Positions 26,235-34,260 of a stretch of DNA of 64,000 nt are shown here, piece after piece. The notes under the pieces were generated by a model. That model made no database searches and had not been told where the DNA came from. It worked only from the letters and a program-made list of their open reading frames with translations. This DNA comes from Paenibacillus sp. BIHB 4019 (GTDB lineage: Bacteria; Bacillota; Bacilli; Paenibacillales; Paenibacillaceae), in the NCBI RefSeq assembly GCF_002741035.1, contig NZ_CP016808.1:3038001-3102000 (forward strand), written 5' to 3'. Position 1 is the first letter of the stretch. Each line of letters starts with the position of its first letter. A program made the position numbers and the translations under genes.

Positions 26235-27218
26235 ATGGCGACGACTGCAAGCACAGCGACAGCAAAACCAGCGGAGCAGCAGACGGAAGTAAGACGGGCA
26301 CAAAATCCCGTATTGAAAAGGCTGAAACGTTACGCACCATTATTCATTATGATTATTCCCGGAGTCATCTATTTGTTCATTAACAACTACTTGCCGATGC
26401 TGGGGCTCATTATTGCGTTCAAGGATGTCAACTTTGCCAAAGGCATTTTGGCCAGCGATTGGATCGGCCTTAAAAACTTTGAATACTTGTTCAAAACCGA
26501 AGATGCCTGGATTATTACCCGCAATACGCTGCTCTACAACATATCTTTTATTATACTAAACCTGATTATAGCGGTGGGCATTGCCATCTTGCTTAATGAA
26601 GTGAAGAAAAAAGTGGCCGCCCGTTTTTATCAAAGCATCGTGCTCATTCCTTATTTGATCTCAATGGTTATTGTCGGTTATTTGGTACTCGCCATGCTGA
26701 GCGGTGAAACCGGATTCATCAATAAACAGATCCTTCCGCTCTTCGGAATTGATCCAATCTCATGGTATAGCGAGCCTAAATATTGGCCGATCATTCTAGT
26801 CATCGTCAACGTTTGGAAAAATGTCGGCTACCTCTGCATCATCTATCTTGCAGCGATCATCGGCATTGATCCGGAATATTATGAAGCCGCTACCATCGAC
26901 GGAGCAGGCAAATGGCGCCAAATTACGCAAATTACGATTCCGCTTATTGCACCCGTAATTACGATCATGACGCTGCTGCAAATTGGACGTATTTTCTACT
27001 CGGATTTTGGTTTATTCTATCAAGTACCACTGAACACTGGCGAGCTGCTTTCCACAACGAATGTTGTTGATACGTATGTGTACCGTGCGCTCATTAATCT
27101 TGGCGATATCGGGATGTCCTCAGCTGCAGGCTTGTACCAATCCGTTGTTGGCTTTGTGCTCGTGCTGCTGTCCAACTATATTGTAAGTAAACGAAACCGC
27201 GACAATGCGCTGTTCTAG
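26235..27218 (+). CDS. sugar ABC transporter permease, LplB/UgpA type
   Basis: 327 residues behind AAGGGGGA. A polar N-terminal tail precedes six membrane segments, the first being YAPLFIMIIPGVIYLFI. The ATPase-contact EAA loop reads EYYEAATIDGAGKWRQITQI near residue 220. This type works with the permease encoded 12 bases downstream and the binding protein after it. No ATPase gene is present; these systems commonly share a general MsmX-like ATPase encoded elsewhere. Confidence 0.9.
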   Translation: MATTASTATAKPAEQQTEVRRAQNPVLKRLKRYAPLFIMIIPGVIYLFINNYLPMLGLIIAFKDVNFAKGILASDWIGLKNFEYLFKTEDAWIITRNTLLYNISFIILNLIIAVGIAILLNEVKKKVAARFYQSIVLIPYLISMVIVGYLVLAMLSGETGFINKQILPLFGIDPISWYSEPKYWPIILVIVNVWKNVGYLCIIYLAAIIGIDPEYYEAATIDGAGKWRQITQITIPLIAPVITIMTLLQIGRIFYSDFGLFYQVPLNTGELLSTTNVVDTYVYRALINLGDIGMSSAAGLYQSVVGFVLVLLSNYIVSKRNRDNALF

Positions 27219-27230
27219 GAGGTTAGGGCC

Positions 27231-28124
27231 ATGGTAAATACGAAGGAAAAAATATTTCAAGCCGCGATTCATATTTTCTTTATCGCTGTAGTGCTCATGT
27301 GTCTAATGCCATTCGTGCTGCTGCTCACAACTTCCTTTACGAGCGAAGCGTCCATTGTCAAAGACGGTTATTCGTTATTCCCTAGCGAGTGGAGTCTGGA
27401 TGCTTACAAGTTTTTATGGAATGATGCTGAAAATATTACGCGTTCATACGGGATTACGATTTTCGTCACGTTAATTGGAACGTTCATCGGGCTGTCGATA
27501 TCCGCGCTGTTGTCCTACCCGATGTCGCGCAGCGATATGCCCATGAAAAAGCAGCTCGCCTTCTACGTCTTTTTCACGATGCTGTTCAATGGCGGACTCG
27601 TGCCGACTTATCTGATTTACACACAGGTATTCGATATGAAAAACTCTCTGCTGGCGCTAATTATTCCAGGCTTGCTGACGAACGGTTTCTTCGTCCTCAT
27701 TATGCGGACGTTTTTCCAAAATTCGATCCCGCATGCGATTATTGAATCCGCTTCTATTGACGGTGCTGGAGAATTCAAAATTTTCTTCAAGATGATTTTG
27801 CCGCTGTCGCTGCCGATCCTCGCAACGATTGGCCTTATGCAGACGATTGGCTATTGGAATGACTGGTTTAACGGGCTCATTTATATTACCGACAGCAAGC
27901 TGTTCAGTTTGCAAAACCTGCTGAACCGGATTTTGCTCAACGCCCAGTTTATTCAGAACAACGCCTCAACGCTGAATGCGGGGGAAGTAGCCAATGCGCA
28001 AATTCCGCTGGAAACGGTAAGGATGGCCATGGCGGTTATCGGCGTAGTGCCGCTGCTGTGCGCATACCCTTTTTTCCAAAAATATTTCGTCAAAGGGCTT
28101 GTTATTGGTGCCGTTAAAGGTTAA
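27231..28124 (+). CDS. sugar ABC transporter permease, LplC type
   Basis: 297 residues with six membrane segments and the EAA loop ESASIDGAGEFKIFFKMILP near residue 180. The N-terminus includes the usual long stretch LLLTTSFTSEASIVKDGYSL. It is the partner of the upstream permease in one operon (12-base gap, AGGAGG ribosome site). Confidence 0.9.
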   Translation: MVNTKEKIFQAAIHIFFIAVVLMCLMPFVLLLTTSFTSEASIVKDGYSLFPSEWSLDAYKFLWNDAENITRSYGITIFVTLIGTFIGLSISALLSYPMSRSDMPMKKQLAFYVFFTMLFNGGLVPTYLIYTQVFDMKNSLLALIIPGLLTNGFFVLIMRTFFQNSIPHAIIESASIDGAGEFKIFFKMILPLSLPILATIGLMQTIGYWNDWFNGLIYITDSKLFSLQNLLNRILLNAQFIQNNASTLNAGEVANAQIPLETVRMAMAVIGVVPLLCAYPFFQKYFVKGLVIGAVKG

Positions 28125-28200
28125 TGCTGTTAAACGTCTGGCTATTCACGGCTTTCAGCCGGTTAGCATACAAGCTTGAACAAACAGGGAGGTTGCAGAG

Positions 28201-29736
28201 ATGAGAAAACGGACAAATGGAATAGTGGCGATGCTGCTGACGGTTATGCTGGTGCTTGCAGCATGTGGCGGCAACAGCGGCGGTTCAACATCGAATGCCG
28301 GAGCAACGAATGCTGCAGGTGGAGAAACAGGCGGAGCGTCTGAACTCAAGCCTTATGAAATGACGGTGGCTTTCTTAAGCATCGGCAATACGAAGGATTT
28401 GGCTGAGGTTCAAGCCGAAGTCAATAAAATTACCCAAGCCAAAATCAATGCAACCGTTAAATTCCTTCCTATTGATATCGGGGCATGGCAGCAGCAGATG
28501 AACCTGATGCTGGCGGGCAATGAGCCGCTGGATATTCTCGTAACGGGCACAGGACTTAACTTTGGCACGCAGGCTGCTAAGGGCCAGCTCGTAGAGATGG
28601 ATGACCTCCTGGCAAAATACGGACAAGATATTCAAAAGGTTGTTGGCGGAGATGTCATCAAAGCCGGCTCCTCGAATGGCAAAATTTACGCGATTCCAAG
28701 CGTGCGCGACTGGGCAGCAGATTATGGCCTCGTTATGCGCCAAGACATCGTAGACAAATACAAAATTGATGTCAATGCGATTAAGACGCTGGATGATTTG
28801 ACGGCTGTTTACCAAACGATTAAAGACAATGAACCGGGCATGGCAGCTGTATTGCCGGAAGGCCCAAGCTTCTCGGTTATCCAATCGATGGTGGGCAGCG
28901 TCATTGACCCGCTTGGCGACGAGAATGGTGTACTGGTCGGCTTTGATGGCGAGCTGAAAGTCGTAAACTGGTACGAAACCCCTGAATATGCGAGCTTGGT
29001 GAAAAAAGCAAGAGATTGGTACAACGCGGGCTTTATTCCTAAAGATATTTCAACGAATCAAACGACTTCCGAGCAATTGATCAAGGCTAACAAGGCGTTT
29101 GCTTTCATGGCGCATATGAAGCCTGGCTACGAGAGCAAGGAGTCGCTGCTTACAGGTACACCGCTCGTTGCAGCACGTATTTCCCCAGCGATTTCGACGA
29201 CTTCCTCGATCGCTAACATTATGTTCGGCATTGCAAGAAACTCCGAGGACCCTGAGCGCGCCATGATGTTCCTGAACCTGCTTTACTCGGATGCTGACCT
29301 CATTAACCTGATCGACTACGGCATTAAAGGCAAGCACTATGAAGTGAAAGAGGGCAATATTATCGGCTTCCCGGCTGGCGTAGATTCCTCCAGCTCGACT
29401 TACAACCCGACGCATGGCTGGATGTGGGGCAATCAGTTGCTTTCCCATATTTGGGAAGGGGACAGCGCAGATTTGTGGACGAAGCTAGATGAGTTCAATA
29501 AATCGGCGGTTAAATCGAAAGCGCTGGGCTTCAGCTTTACAGCAGATCCTGTCAAAACAGAAGTGGCAGCTGTTCAGAACGTGAAGGAGCAATTCAAGAT
29601 TGGTTTGGAAAACGGTACGCTTGACCCGGATAAATATTTGCCAGAATACATCGCGAAGCTAAAATCAGCAGGCATGGATAAAATCGTGGCCGAAAAACAA
29701 AAGCAGCTGGATGAGTGGGCGGCAGCCAATAAATAA
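28201..29736 (+). CDS. sugar ABC transporter substrate-binding lipoprotein (family 1)
   Basis: 511 residues. The signal peptide ends at the lipobox VLAACGG (Cys about 21), followed by a Gly/Ser/Asn tether. The body (PYEMTVAFLSIGNTKDLAEV, MNLMLAGNEPLDILVTGTG) is typical of the LipO-type binding proteins that accompany LplB/LplC permeases. The ligand is probably an oligosaccharide, possibly a product of surface glycosidases such as the GH43 enzyme at 34261; that link is inference. Confidence 0.9.
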   Translation: MRKRTNGIVAMLLTVMLVLAACGGNSGGSTSNAGATNAAGGETGGASELKPYEMTVAFLSIGNTKDLAEVQAEVNKITQAKINATVKFLPIDIGAWQQQMNLMLAGNEPLDILVTGTGLNFGTQAAKGQLVEMDDLLAKYGQDIQKVVGGDVIKAGSSNGKIYAIPSVRDWAADYGLVMRQDIVDKYKIDVNAIKTLDDLTAVYQTIKDNEPGMAAVLPEGPSFSVIQSMVGSVIDPLGDENGVLVGFDGELKVVNWYETPEYASLVKKARDWYNAGFIPKDISTNQTTSEQLIKANKAFAFMAHMKPGYESKESLLTGTPLVAARISPAISTTSSIANIMFGIARNSEDPERAMMFLNLLYSDADLINLIDYGIKGKHYEVKEGNIIGFPAGVDSSSSTYNPTHGWMWGNQLLSHIWEGDSADLWTKLDEFNKSAVKSKALGFSFTADPVKTEVAAVQNVKEQFKIGLENGTLDPDKYLPEYIAKLKSAGMDKIVAEKQKQLDEWAAANK

Positions 29737-29760
29737 AATTCGAAGGAGTGAAGGTCTGGC

Positions 29761-30630
29761 ATGAGCATTCAAGCAGGCATCAACATTTATTCCGTCTATG
29801 AGCAGCTTGCTCAAGATTATTACGGCACTTTGCGCAAGCTTGCGGAAGCAGGCTATACCCATCTGGAAATGCTAGGCTTCAATATGGTGAAAATGTCGCG
29901 GTTCAGCGATGAGTTTCCGGCCAAGGAGGTTGCCGCCGAGCTGGCGGCCTCCGGCCTAAAGGCCATCGCAGCCCATGAGGGGCCGATGCCCGGCGAGGAA
30001 CTGCTCGCCCATCGTTGGGATGAGCTAATGGATTATTATGAACAGCTTGGCTGTACGTCGCTGGTGCTGCCATCCGTATGGATGGACGACCGTGACAGCA
30101 CGCTGCGTCTCGCCGAGCAGCTGGAGCAGCTTGGCGGCAAGCTTGCACAGCGCGGCTTCCAGCTTTACCTCCATAATCACGCCCATGAATTTAAGGCGGA
30201 TGGCGACACGACGCTGTTTGATATACTAGCCGCACATACCGATCCGTTGCATTTGAAATTTGAGCTTGATCTCGTGTGGGTGATGCGGGCCGGGGTTGAT
30301 CCAATTGCAGTAATGGAGCGAGTCGGCGACCGCTGCGATATGATTCATCAGAAGGATTTCAGCAAGCAGCTGTCCGGCCCGCTTAATTTATTCGAATCCA
30401 TTCAAGCGAACGGCGACGAAGGGCTTGGGCTGATGGATGTTTACCGCAAATATATCGTGCCCTCGGACTTTGTCGATCTCGGTACAGGAGCTTTCGATTT
30501 TGCCCATGTGTATGGGAGGATCAAGGAGCTTGGCCATGTGAAATATGCATTGGTTGAAAATGAAGGGAAATCCGCGGATAAGCTTGCCAGCGTCCGCAAC
30601 GATCTGGAGTATTTGCGCACATTCATTTAA
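29761..30630 (+). CDS. sugar phosphate isomerase/epimerase (xylose-isomerase-like TIM barrel)
   Basis: 289 residues with the AP-endonuclease-2/xylose-isomerase-like barrel. Candidate metal ligands are in YLHNHAHEFKADG near 140, LKFELDLVWVMRAGVDP near 165, and DMIHQKDFS near 197, with a final Glu in YALVENEG near 265. It starts 24 bases after the binding-protein gene, so the sugar taken up is probably isomerised or epimerised by it. Confidence 0.85.
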   Translation: MSIQAGINIYSVYEQLAQDYYGTLRKLAEAGYTHLEMLGFNMVKMSRFSDEFPAKEVAAELAASGLKAIAAHEGPMPGEELLAHRWDELMDYYEQLGCTSLVLPSVWMDDRDSTLRLAEQLEQLGGKLAQRGFQLYLHNHAHEFKADGDTTLFDILAAHTDPLHLKFELDLVWVMRAGVDPIAVMERVGDRCDMIHQKDFSKQLSGPLNLFESIQANGDEGLGLMDVYRKYIVPSDFVDLGTGAFDFAHVYGRIKELGHVKYALVENEGKSADKLASVRNDLEYLRTFI

Positions 30631-30744
30631 AATATAAAAATTTATATGCTCACATTTATAACTATGCTTATATTTCATCGCGAAACGGTTGCTTTGCCGC
30701 CAAAAGACGGCTTTCGGCCGTTTCATCTTAGGAGGCTGCAAACG

Positions 30745-31836
30745 ATGGGGAAATTGAAAGCAGGCATTATAGGCTGTGGAGGCATCGCCTTTCAGAAGCA
30801 TATGCCGTCACTGAAAAACAATAGCGATTTGGTTGATATGGTTGCATTCTGTGATATTATCCCGGAGCAGGCAGAGAAAGCGGCGCAGCAGTTCGGCACA
30901 GAGGATGCCAAAACGTATACCGACTATAAACAGATGCTCGAAGACAGCTCTATTGATATCATCCATGTGCTGACGCCCAACTTGCAGCATTCATTTATTA
31001 CAGTAGATGCGCTGGAGGCAGGCAAGCATGTAATGTGCGAGAAGCCGATGGCGATTAACTCGGCAGAAGCGCGTAAAATGCTGGATGCGGCAGATCGGAC
31101 AGGCAAAAAGCTGACGATTGGCTATCAAAACCGTTGGAATGACGATTCCCAGACGCTGCATCAAGCTTGCCGGGAAGGCGCGCTCGGTGAAGTGTATATG
31201 GCGAAAGCCCATGCGATCCGCAGGCGGGCGCTCCCGACATGGGGCGTATTTGCCGACAAGGAGCAGCAAGGTGGCGGCTGCTTGATCGATATTGGCACGC
31301 ATGCGCTTGATTTGGCGTTATGGTTTATGGACAATTACAAGCCGAAGTCCGTCAGCGGCTCGGTGTTCTACAAGCTGCGGGATAAGCCGGAGGGCAATAT
31401 GTTCGGTCCGTGGAAGCCAGAGGAGCTGGAGGTAGAAGATTCCGCATTTGGCCTCATTAAGATGGAAAATGGCGCAACGATTTTCCTTGAAAGCTCCTGG
31501 GCTTTGAATACGACAGATGTGAAGGAAGCGAAGGCATCGCTCTACGGCACGAACGGCGGCGCAGAGATGAAGCAAGGCGCGGATTATGCTGGAGAGCTGA
31601 TCTTCAACAACGTCCAGTTCGGCAAGCTGATGGAAACGAAGGCGGCTGCAGGTCCCGGCATTGCGTATTTCGGCCCCGGCTCGAATGATCCGGGTACGAA
31701 GGAGGCTCGGCAGTGGCTGGAGGCGGTTATCCATGATAGGGAACCGCTTGTGAAGCCAGAGCAGGCTTTCGTGGTGACGCAAATTTTGGAAGCGATCTAC
31801 GAATCGGCAGCGACAGGCAAAGAGATTTATTTGTAA
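30745..31836 (+). CDS. Gfo/Idh/MocA-family NAD(P)-dependent oxidoreductase
   Basis: ATG 30745 follows TAGGAGG; the frame is open farther upstream but without a ribosome site. The 363-residue product has the Rossmann motif IIGCGGIAFQKHMPSL at the N-terminus, the catalytic CEKPMA near 95, and the DIGTHALDLALWF block near 180. These enzymes oxidise or reduce sugar hydroxyls. Together with the isomerase/epimerase it suggests catabolism of a sugar or inositol through a keto intermediate. A small hairpin (ACGGC/GCCGT near 30707) lies in the 114-base gap before it. Confidence 0.9.
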   Translation: MGKLKAGIIGCGGIAFQKHMPSLKNNSDLVDMVAFCDIIPEQAEKAAQQFGTEDAKTYTDYKQMLEDSSIDIIHVLTPNLQHSFITVDALEAGKHVMCEKPMAINSAEARKMLDAADRTGKKLTIGYQNRWNDDSQTLHQACREGALGEVYMAKAHAIRRRALPTWGVFADKEQQGGGCLIDIGTHALDLALWFMDNYKPKSVSGSVFYKLRDKPEGNMFGPWKPEELEVEDSAFGLIKMENGATIFLESSWALNTTDVKEAKASLYGTNGGAEMKQGADYAGELIFNNVQFGKLMETKAAAGPGIAYFGPGSNDPGTKEARQWLEAVIHDREPLVKPEQAFVVTQILEAIYESAATGKEIYL

Positions 31837-31849
31837 AAAGCATGCAAAG

Positions 31850-31893
31850 AAGCCCGCAGCGATATTCGGCCTAGCCGAAGCTGCGGGCTTTTT
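31850..31893 (+). terminator. Rho-independent terminator ending the sugar operon
   Basis: Arms AAGCCCGCAGC and GCTGCGGGCTT (31850-31860 and 31880-31890) enclose a second small stem TTCGGC/GCCGAA, and a T-run follows. Confidence 0.9.
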
Positions 31894-31924
31894 TGCATAT
31901 TAATGAAGCTTATCGTTATTTTCA

Positions 31925-31954
31925 TTGTAAATGAGAAGATTTATCAATTATAAT
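31925..31954 (+). promoter_or_regulatory. sigma-A promoter for the AraC gene
   Basis: TTGTAA (31925-31930) and TATAAT (31949-31954) are 18 bases apart, about 60 bases upstream of the TTG start of the AraC gene. Confidence 0.5.
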
Positions 31955-32015
31955 ATAGGGACTAAGAGATAGATCGAGCGGTTCTTTTAAGGCAGGGAGT
32001 GGGGAGGTTGGGGAA

Positions 32016-32972
32016 TTGAAGCTGGACGAGCATATAAAGTTATGGAATCAGGCGGCTATAAAAATATGGGATATTCGCCATGCCGTCATGCAGCCAGGGG
32101 AGCTGTTGGAGGATTATTTGCTGCCGTCAAGCGGCTTCATTTACAGTGTGCGCGGTGCTGGGCATTTGAAGCTGGACGGCGACGAGCATGAGGCTCAGCG
32201 GTTTCATATCTTGCATGGCGGCAAGGGCATGCGGCTGGATGTGTGGGCGGAGGAAGAGTTTGAATATTATTTGCTATTGTACCGGGCGGTATATGCATTG
32301 CCGGGCAATAAAGAGCTGGCGCGGCTGATGGAACGGCATCAGCCATTTGCGCTGCAATATGGTTTTCAGCCGCAGGAGCCGCTGCCCTTGCTTCGTCCGC
32401 TGGATTTGATTCGGAAAGCGTGGCAGCAAGCAGATGATTTGGACCGTATCCAGATTAAGGGGCTATTTTATCAATTTATCCATGAGCTGCTCCGGCAAAT
32501 GAAGACGCAGGGCATTAAAGTGAGCAAGCCGGACCTCGTTACGCAGGCCATCCGCTACATAGAGGAGCATTTTCAGGAGGCCATTACGCTGGAGTCGCTG
32601 GGTGAAAAGCTGAATTACAGTTCCCGGCATCTATCGATGCGCTTTAAAGAACATACGGGAGCAAGTCCGATCCATTATTTGATTCAAATCCGGGTGAAGC
32701 GTGCGGCTGAGCTGCTCATTGGCACGGATGCGGCACTGAATGATATTGCGCTTGAGGTTGGTTACGCGGATGTGTATTATTTCAGCCGAATTTTCAAAAA
32801 ACATACCGGCTTATCGCCCGTTCGTTTTCAAGAGCGGGAACGCAACAAGCGGCTTTCAGAAGATCGTCCATTCATCTTATCTGAAAAATCCATTGGAACG
32901 GGCAAGCTGGCGCGTTATATTGGTAATTATGATAATCATTATCAATATAAACGTGGAGGGTCTGTTCGAATG
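32016..32972 (+). CDS. AraC-family regulator reading in frame into the next gene
   Basis: Start TTG 32016 behind GGGGAGG. The first 280 residues form a cupin-like sensor part and a C-terminal AraC domain with two helix-turn-helix motifs (LESLGEKLNYSSRHLSMRFK, then DIALEVGYADVYYFSRIFKK). No stop codon follows: the frame continues through a Fur box and ribosome site into the lipoprotein gene, so a 658-residue fusion is formally possible. I list the AraC part up to the internal ATG at 32970 as one product and note the ambiguity. B. subtilis Btr, an AraC protein with a siderophore-binding C-terminal domain that activates iron uptake genes, is the closest known design, but it lacks a lipoprotein signal in the middle. 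Confidence 0.75.
32893..32921 (+). promoter_or_regulatory. internal promoter for the siderophore-binding lipoprotein
   Basis: TTGGAA (32893-32898) and TATATT (32916-32921) are 17 bases apart inside the 3' end of the AraC reading frame and immediately upstream of the Fur box, so the lipoprotein gene can be transcribed on its own. Confidence 0.5.
32925..32943. promoter_or_regulatory. Fur box inside the AraC reading frame
   Basis: AATTATGATAATCATTATC matches the 19-base Fur consensus at 17 positions. It lies directly downstream of a promoter-like pair, at about the transcription start and 27 bases before the lipoprotein ATG, and should give iron-dependent repression. Confidence 0.8.
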
Positions 32973-33992
32973 AAAAGAAATACAACATCGGGTCTCGCTA
33001 TTAGCTTATTGCTTACGTTAACGCTATTGCTAGGTGCCTGTTCATCAGGCACTGCGAATACGAGCACGAACGCTGGAGCTTCTCCTTCGCCGGGCAATAC
33101 GACGGAATCAGCGTCACCTGCGCAAAATGACAGCAGCCAAGCGTCTCCTGCGGAAGCAGCAACACGCATCGTCAGCACAGAGAAAGGCGATGTGGAAGTG
33201 CCTGCCGAGCCGAAACGCGTTGTTGTACTTTACATGCTTGGCGATGTAGTGGCCATGGGCGTGAAGCCGGTCGGTGTTTCGGATGTATACGAAGGAGCGG
33301 CGTTCGAGCAGGAGCTTGCAGGCATTCAAACGCTTGGCAAATGGTTCGAGCCGAATCCTGAAGCGGTGCTTGCGCTTGATCCTGACTTGATTATTACACC
33401 TTCTGAGGAAACGTATAACATGCTGCGTGATATTGCTCCAACGGTTTTCATTCAGCCGTTTAACGATAAGACGACGGAATCACGAATGAATATGCTGGGC
33501 AAGGTGTTTAATAAGGAGCAGGAAGTTAAGGCGCTGCTGAACAACTTCAATAAGAAAGTGGAAGAGAGCAAGGAGAAGCTGAAAGCAGCAGGCGTTTATG
33601 ACAAGACCGTTTCTATTATTGAAGGCGGGAAGAAGGAAATGTCAGTTGTCGCCAGCAAGCAGTTTGGCCGCGGCTCGCAAATTATTTATGAATACCTCGG
33701 AATGAAAGCTCCGAAAGTAATTCAAGATATAATCGATTCGGGGAAAGGCGACAACCAGATCGTATCGATGGAAGTGCTGCCGGAATACATGGGCGATTAT
33801 ATATTCCGCTCCTCGTATTCAGGTATGGATGATCTGTCCGAAAACGCAATTTGGAACAGCATCCCAGCCGTAAAAGAAGACCGCTATGTCGAAATTGAAT
33901 TTGGACTTGCATATTACAGCGATATTTATTCGATGGACAAGCAGCTTGATTTTATCGTGGAGAAACTGCTCGAGGGTGCGCCGAAGGCATAG
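32970..33992 (+). CDS. iron-siderophore ABC transporter binding lipoprotein
   Basis: The start at ATG 32970 is supported by GGAGG ten bases upstream, a Fur box, and a lipoprotein signal peptide that would be meaningless inside a fusion (lipobox LLLGAC, Cys about 24). The 340-residue product has the FecB/FhuD-type fold: RIVSTEKGDVEVPAEPKRVV, then GDVVAMGVKPVGVSD, then LDPDLIITPSEETY. No permease or ATPase gene is adjacent, so it must work with a transporter encoded elsewhere. Expression is probably repressed by iron through Fur. Confidence 0.87.
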   Translation: MKRNTTSGLAISLLLTLTLLLGACSSGTANTSTNAGASPSPGNTTESASPAQNDSSQASPAEAATRIVSTEKGDVEVPAEPKRVVVLYMLGDVVAMGVKPVGVSDVYEGAAFEQELAGIQTLGKWFEPNPEAVLALDPDLIITPSEETYNMLRDIAPTVFIQPFNDKTTESRMNMLGKVFNKEQEVKALLNNFNKKVEESKEKLKAAGVYDKTVSIIEGGKKEMSVVASKQFGRGSQIIYEYLGMKAPKVIQDIIDSGKGDNQIVSMEVLPEYMGDYIFRSSYSGMDDLSENAIWNSIPAVKEDRYVEIEFGLAYYSDIYSMDKQLDFIVEKLLEGAPKA

Positions 33993-34010
33993 CAACTTTA
34001 TATTAAAGCT

Positions 34011-34040
34011 AGCCAGCTGTTCTATAACAGCTGGCTTTTT
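34011..34040 (+). terminator. Rho-independent terminator after the lipoprotein gene
   Basis: A perfect 11-bp stem (AGCCAGCTGTT with AACAGCTGGCT) around a four-base loop is followed by TTTTT. Confidence 0.9.
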
Positions 34041-34149
34041 GCTGAGTGAATGCCCGTTCACATGCGCGAATAGCGAAGTGTGAACAAATGAAACTTGGGT
34101 GAACAAATTGCGGGAACAGCAGTGGTTCAGCTTGCTCCGAATTGTTCAA

Positions 34150-34178
34150 TTGAAGGATTGCGAATGGTTGGTTACAAT
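34150..34178 (+). promoter_or_regulatory. candidate promoter of the GH43/SLH gene
   Basis: TTGAAG and TACAAT are 17 bases apart, about 80 bases upstream of the TTG start. Agreement with the sigma-A consensus is moderate. Confidence 0.35.
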
Positions 34179-34260
34179 CCATTGTGACGCTCCAGCACTC
34201 TTTTTTTGTAAACGCATACATGTTTGGGGTGATCTATATACAGAGAGGGGATTCATCGTA

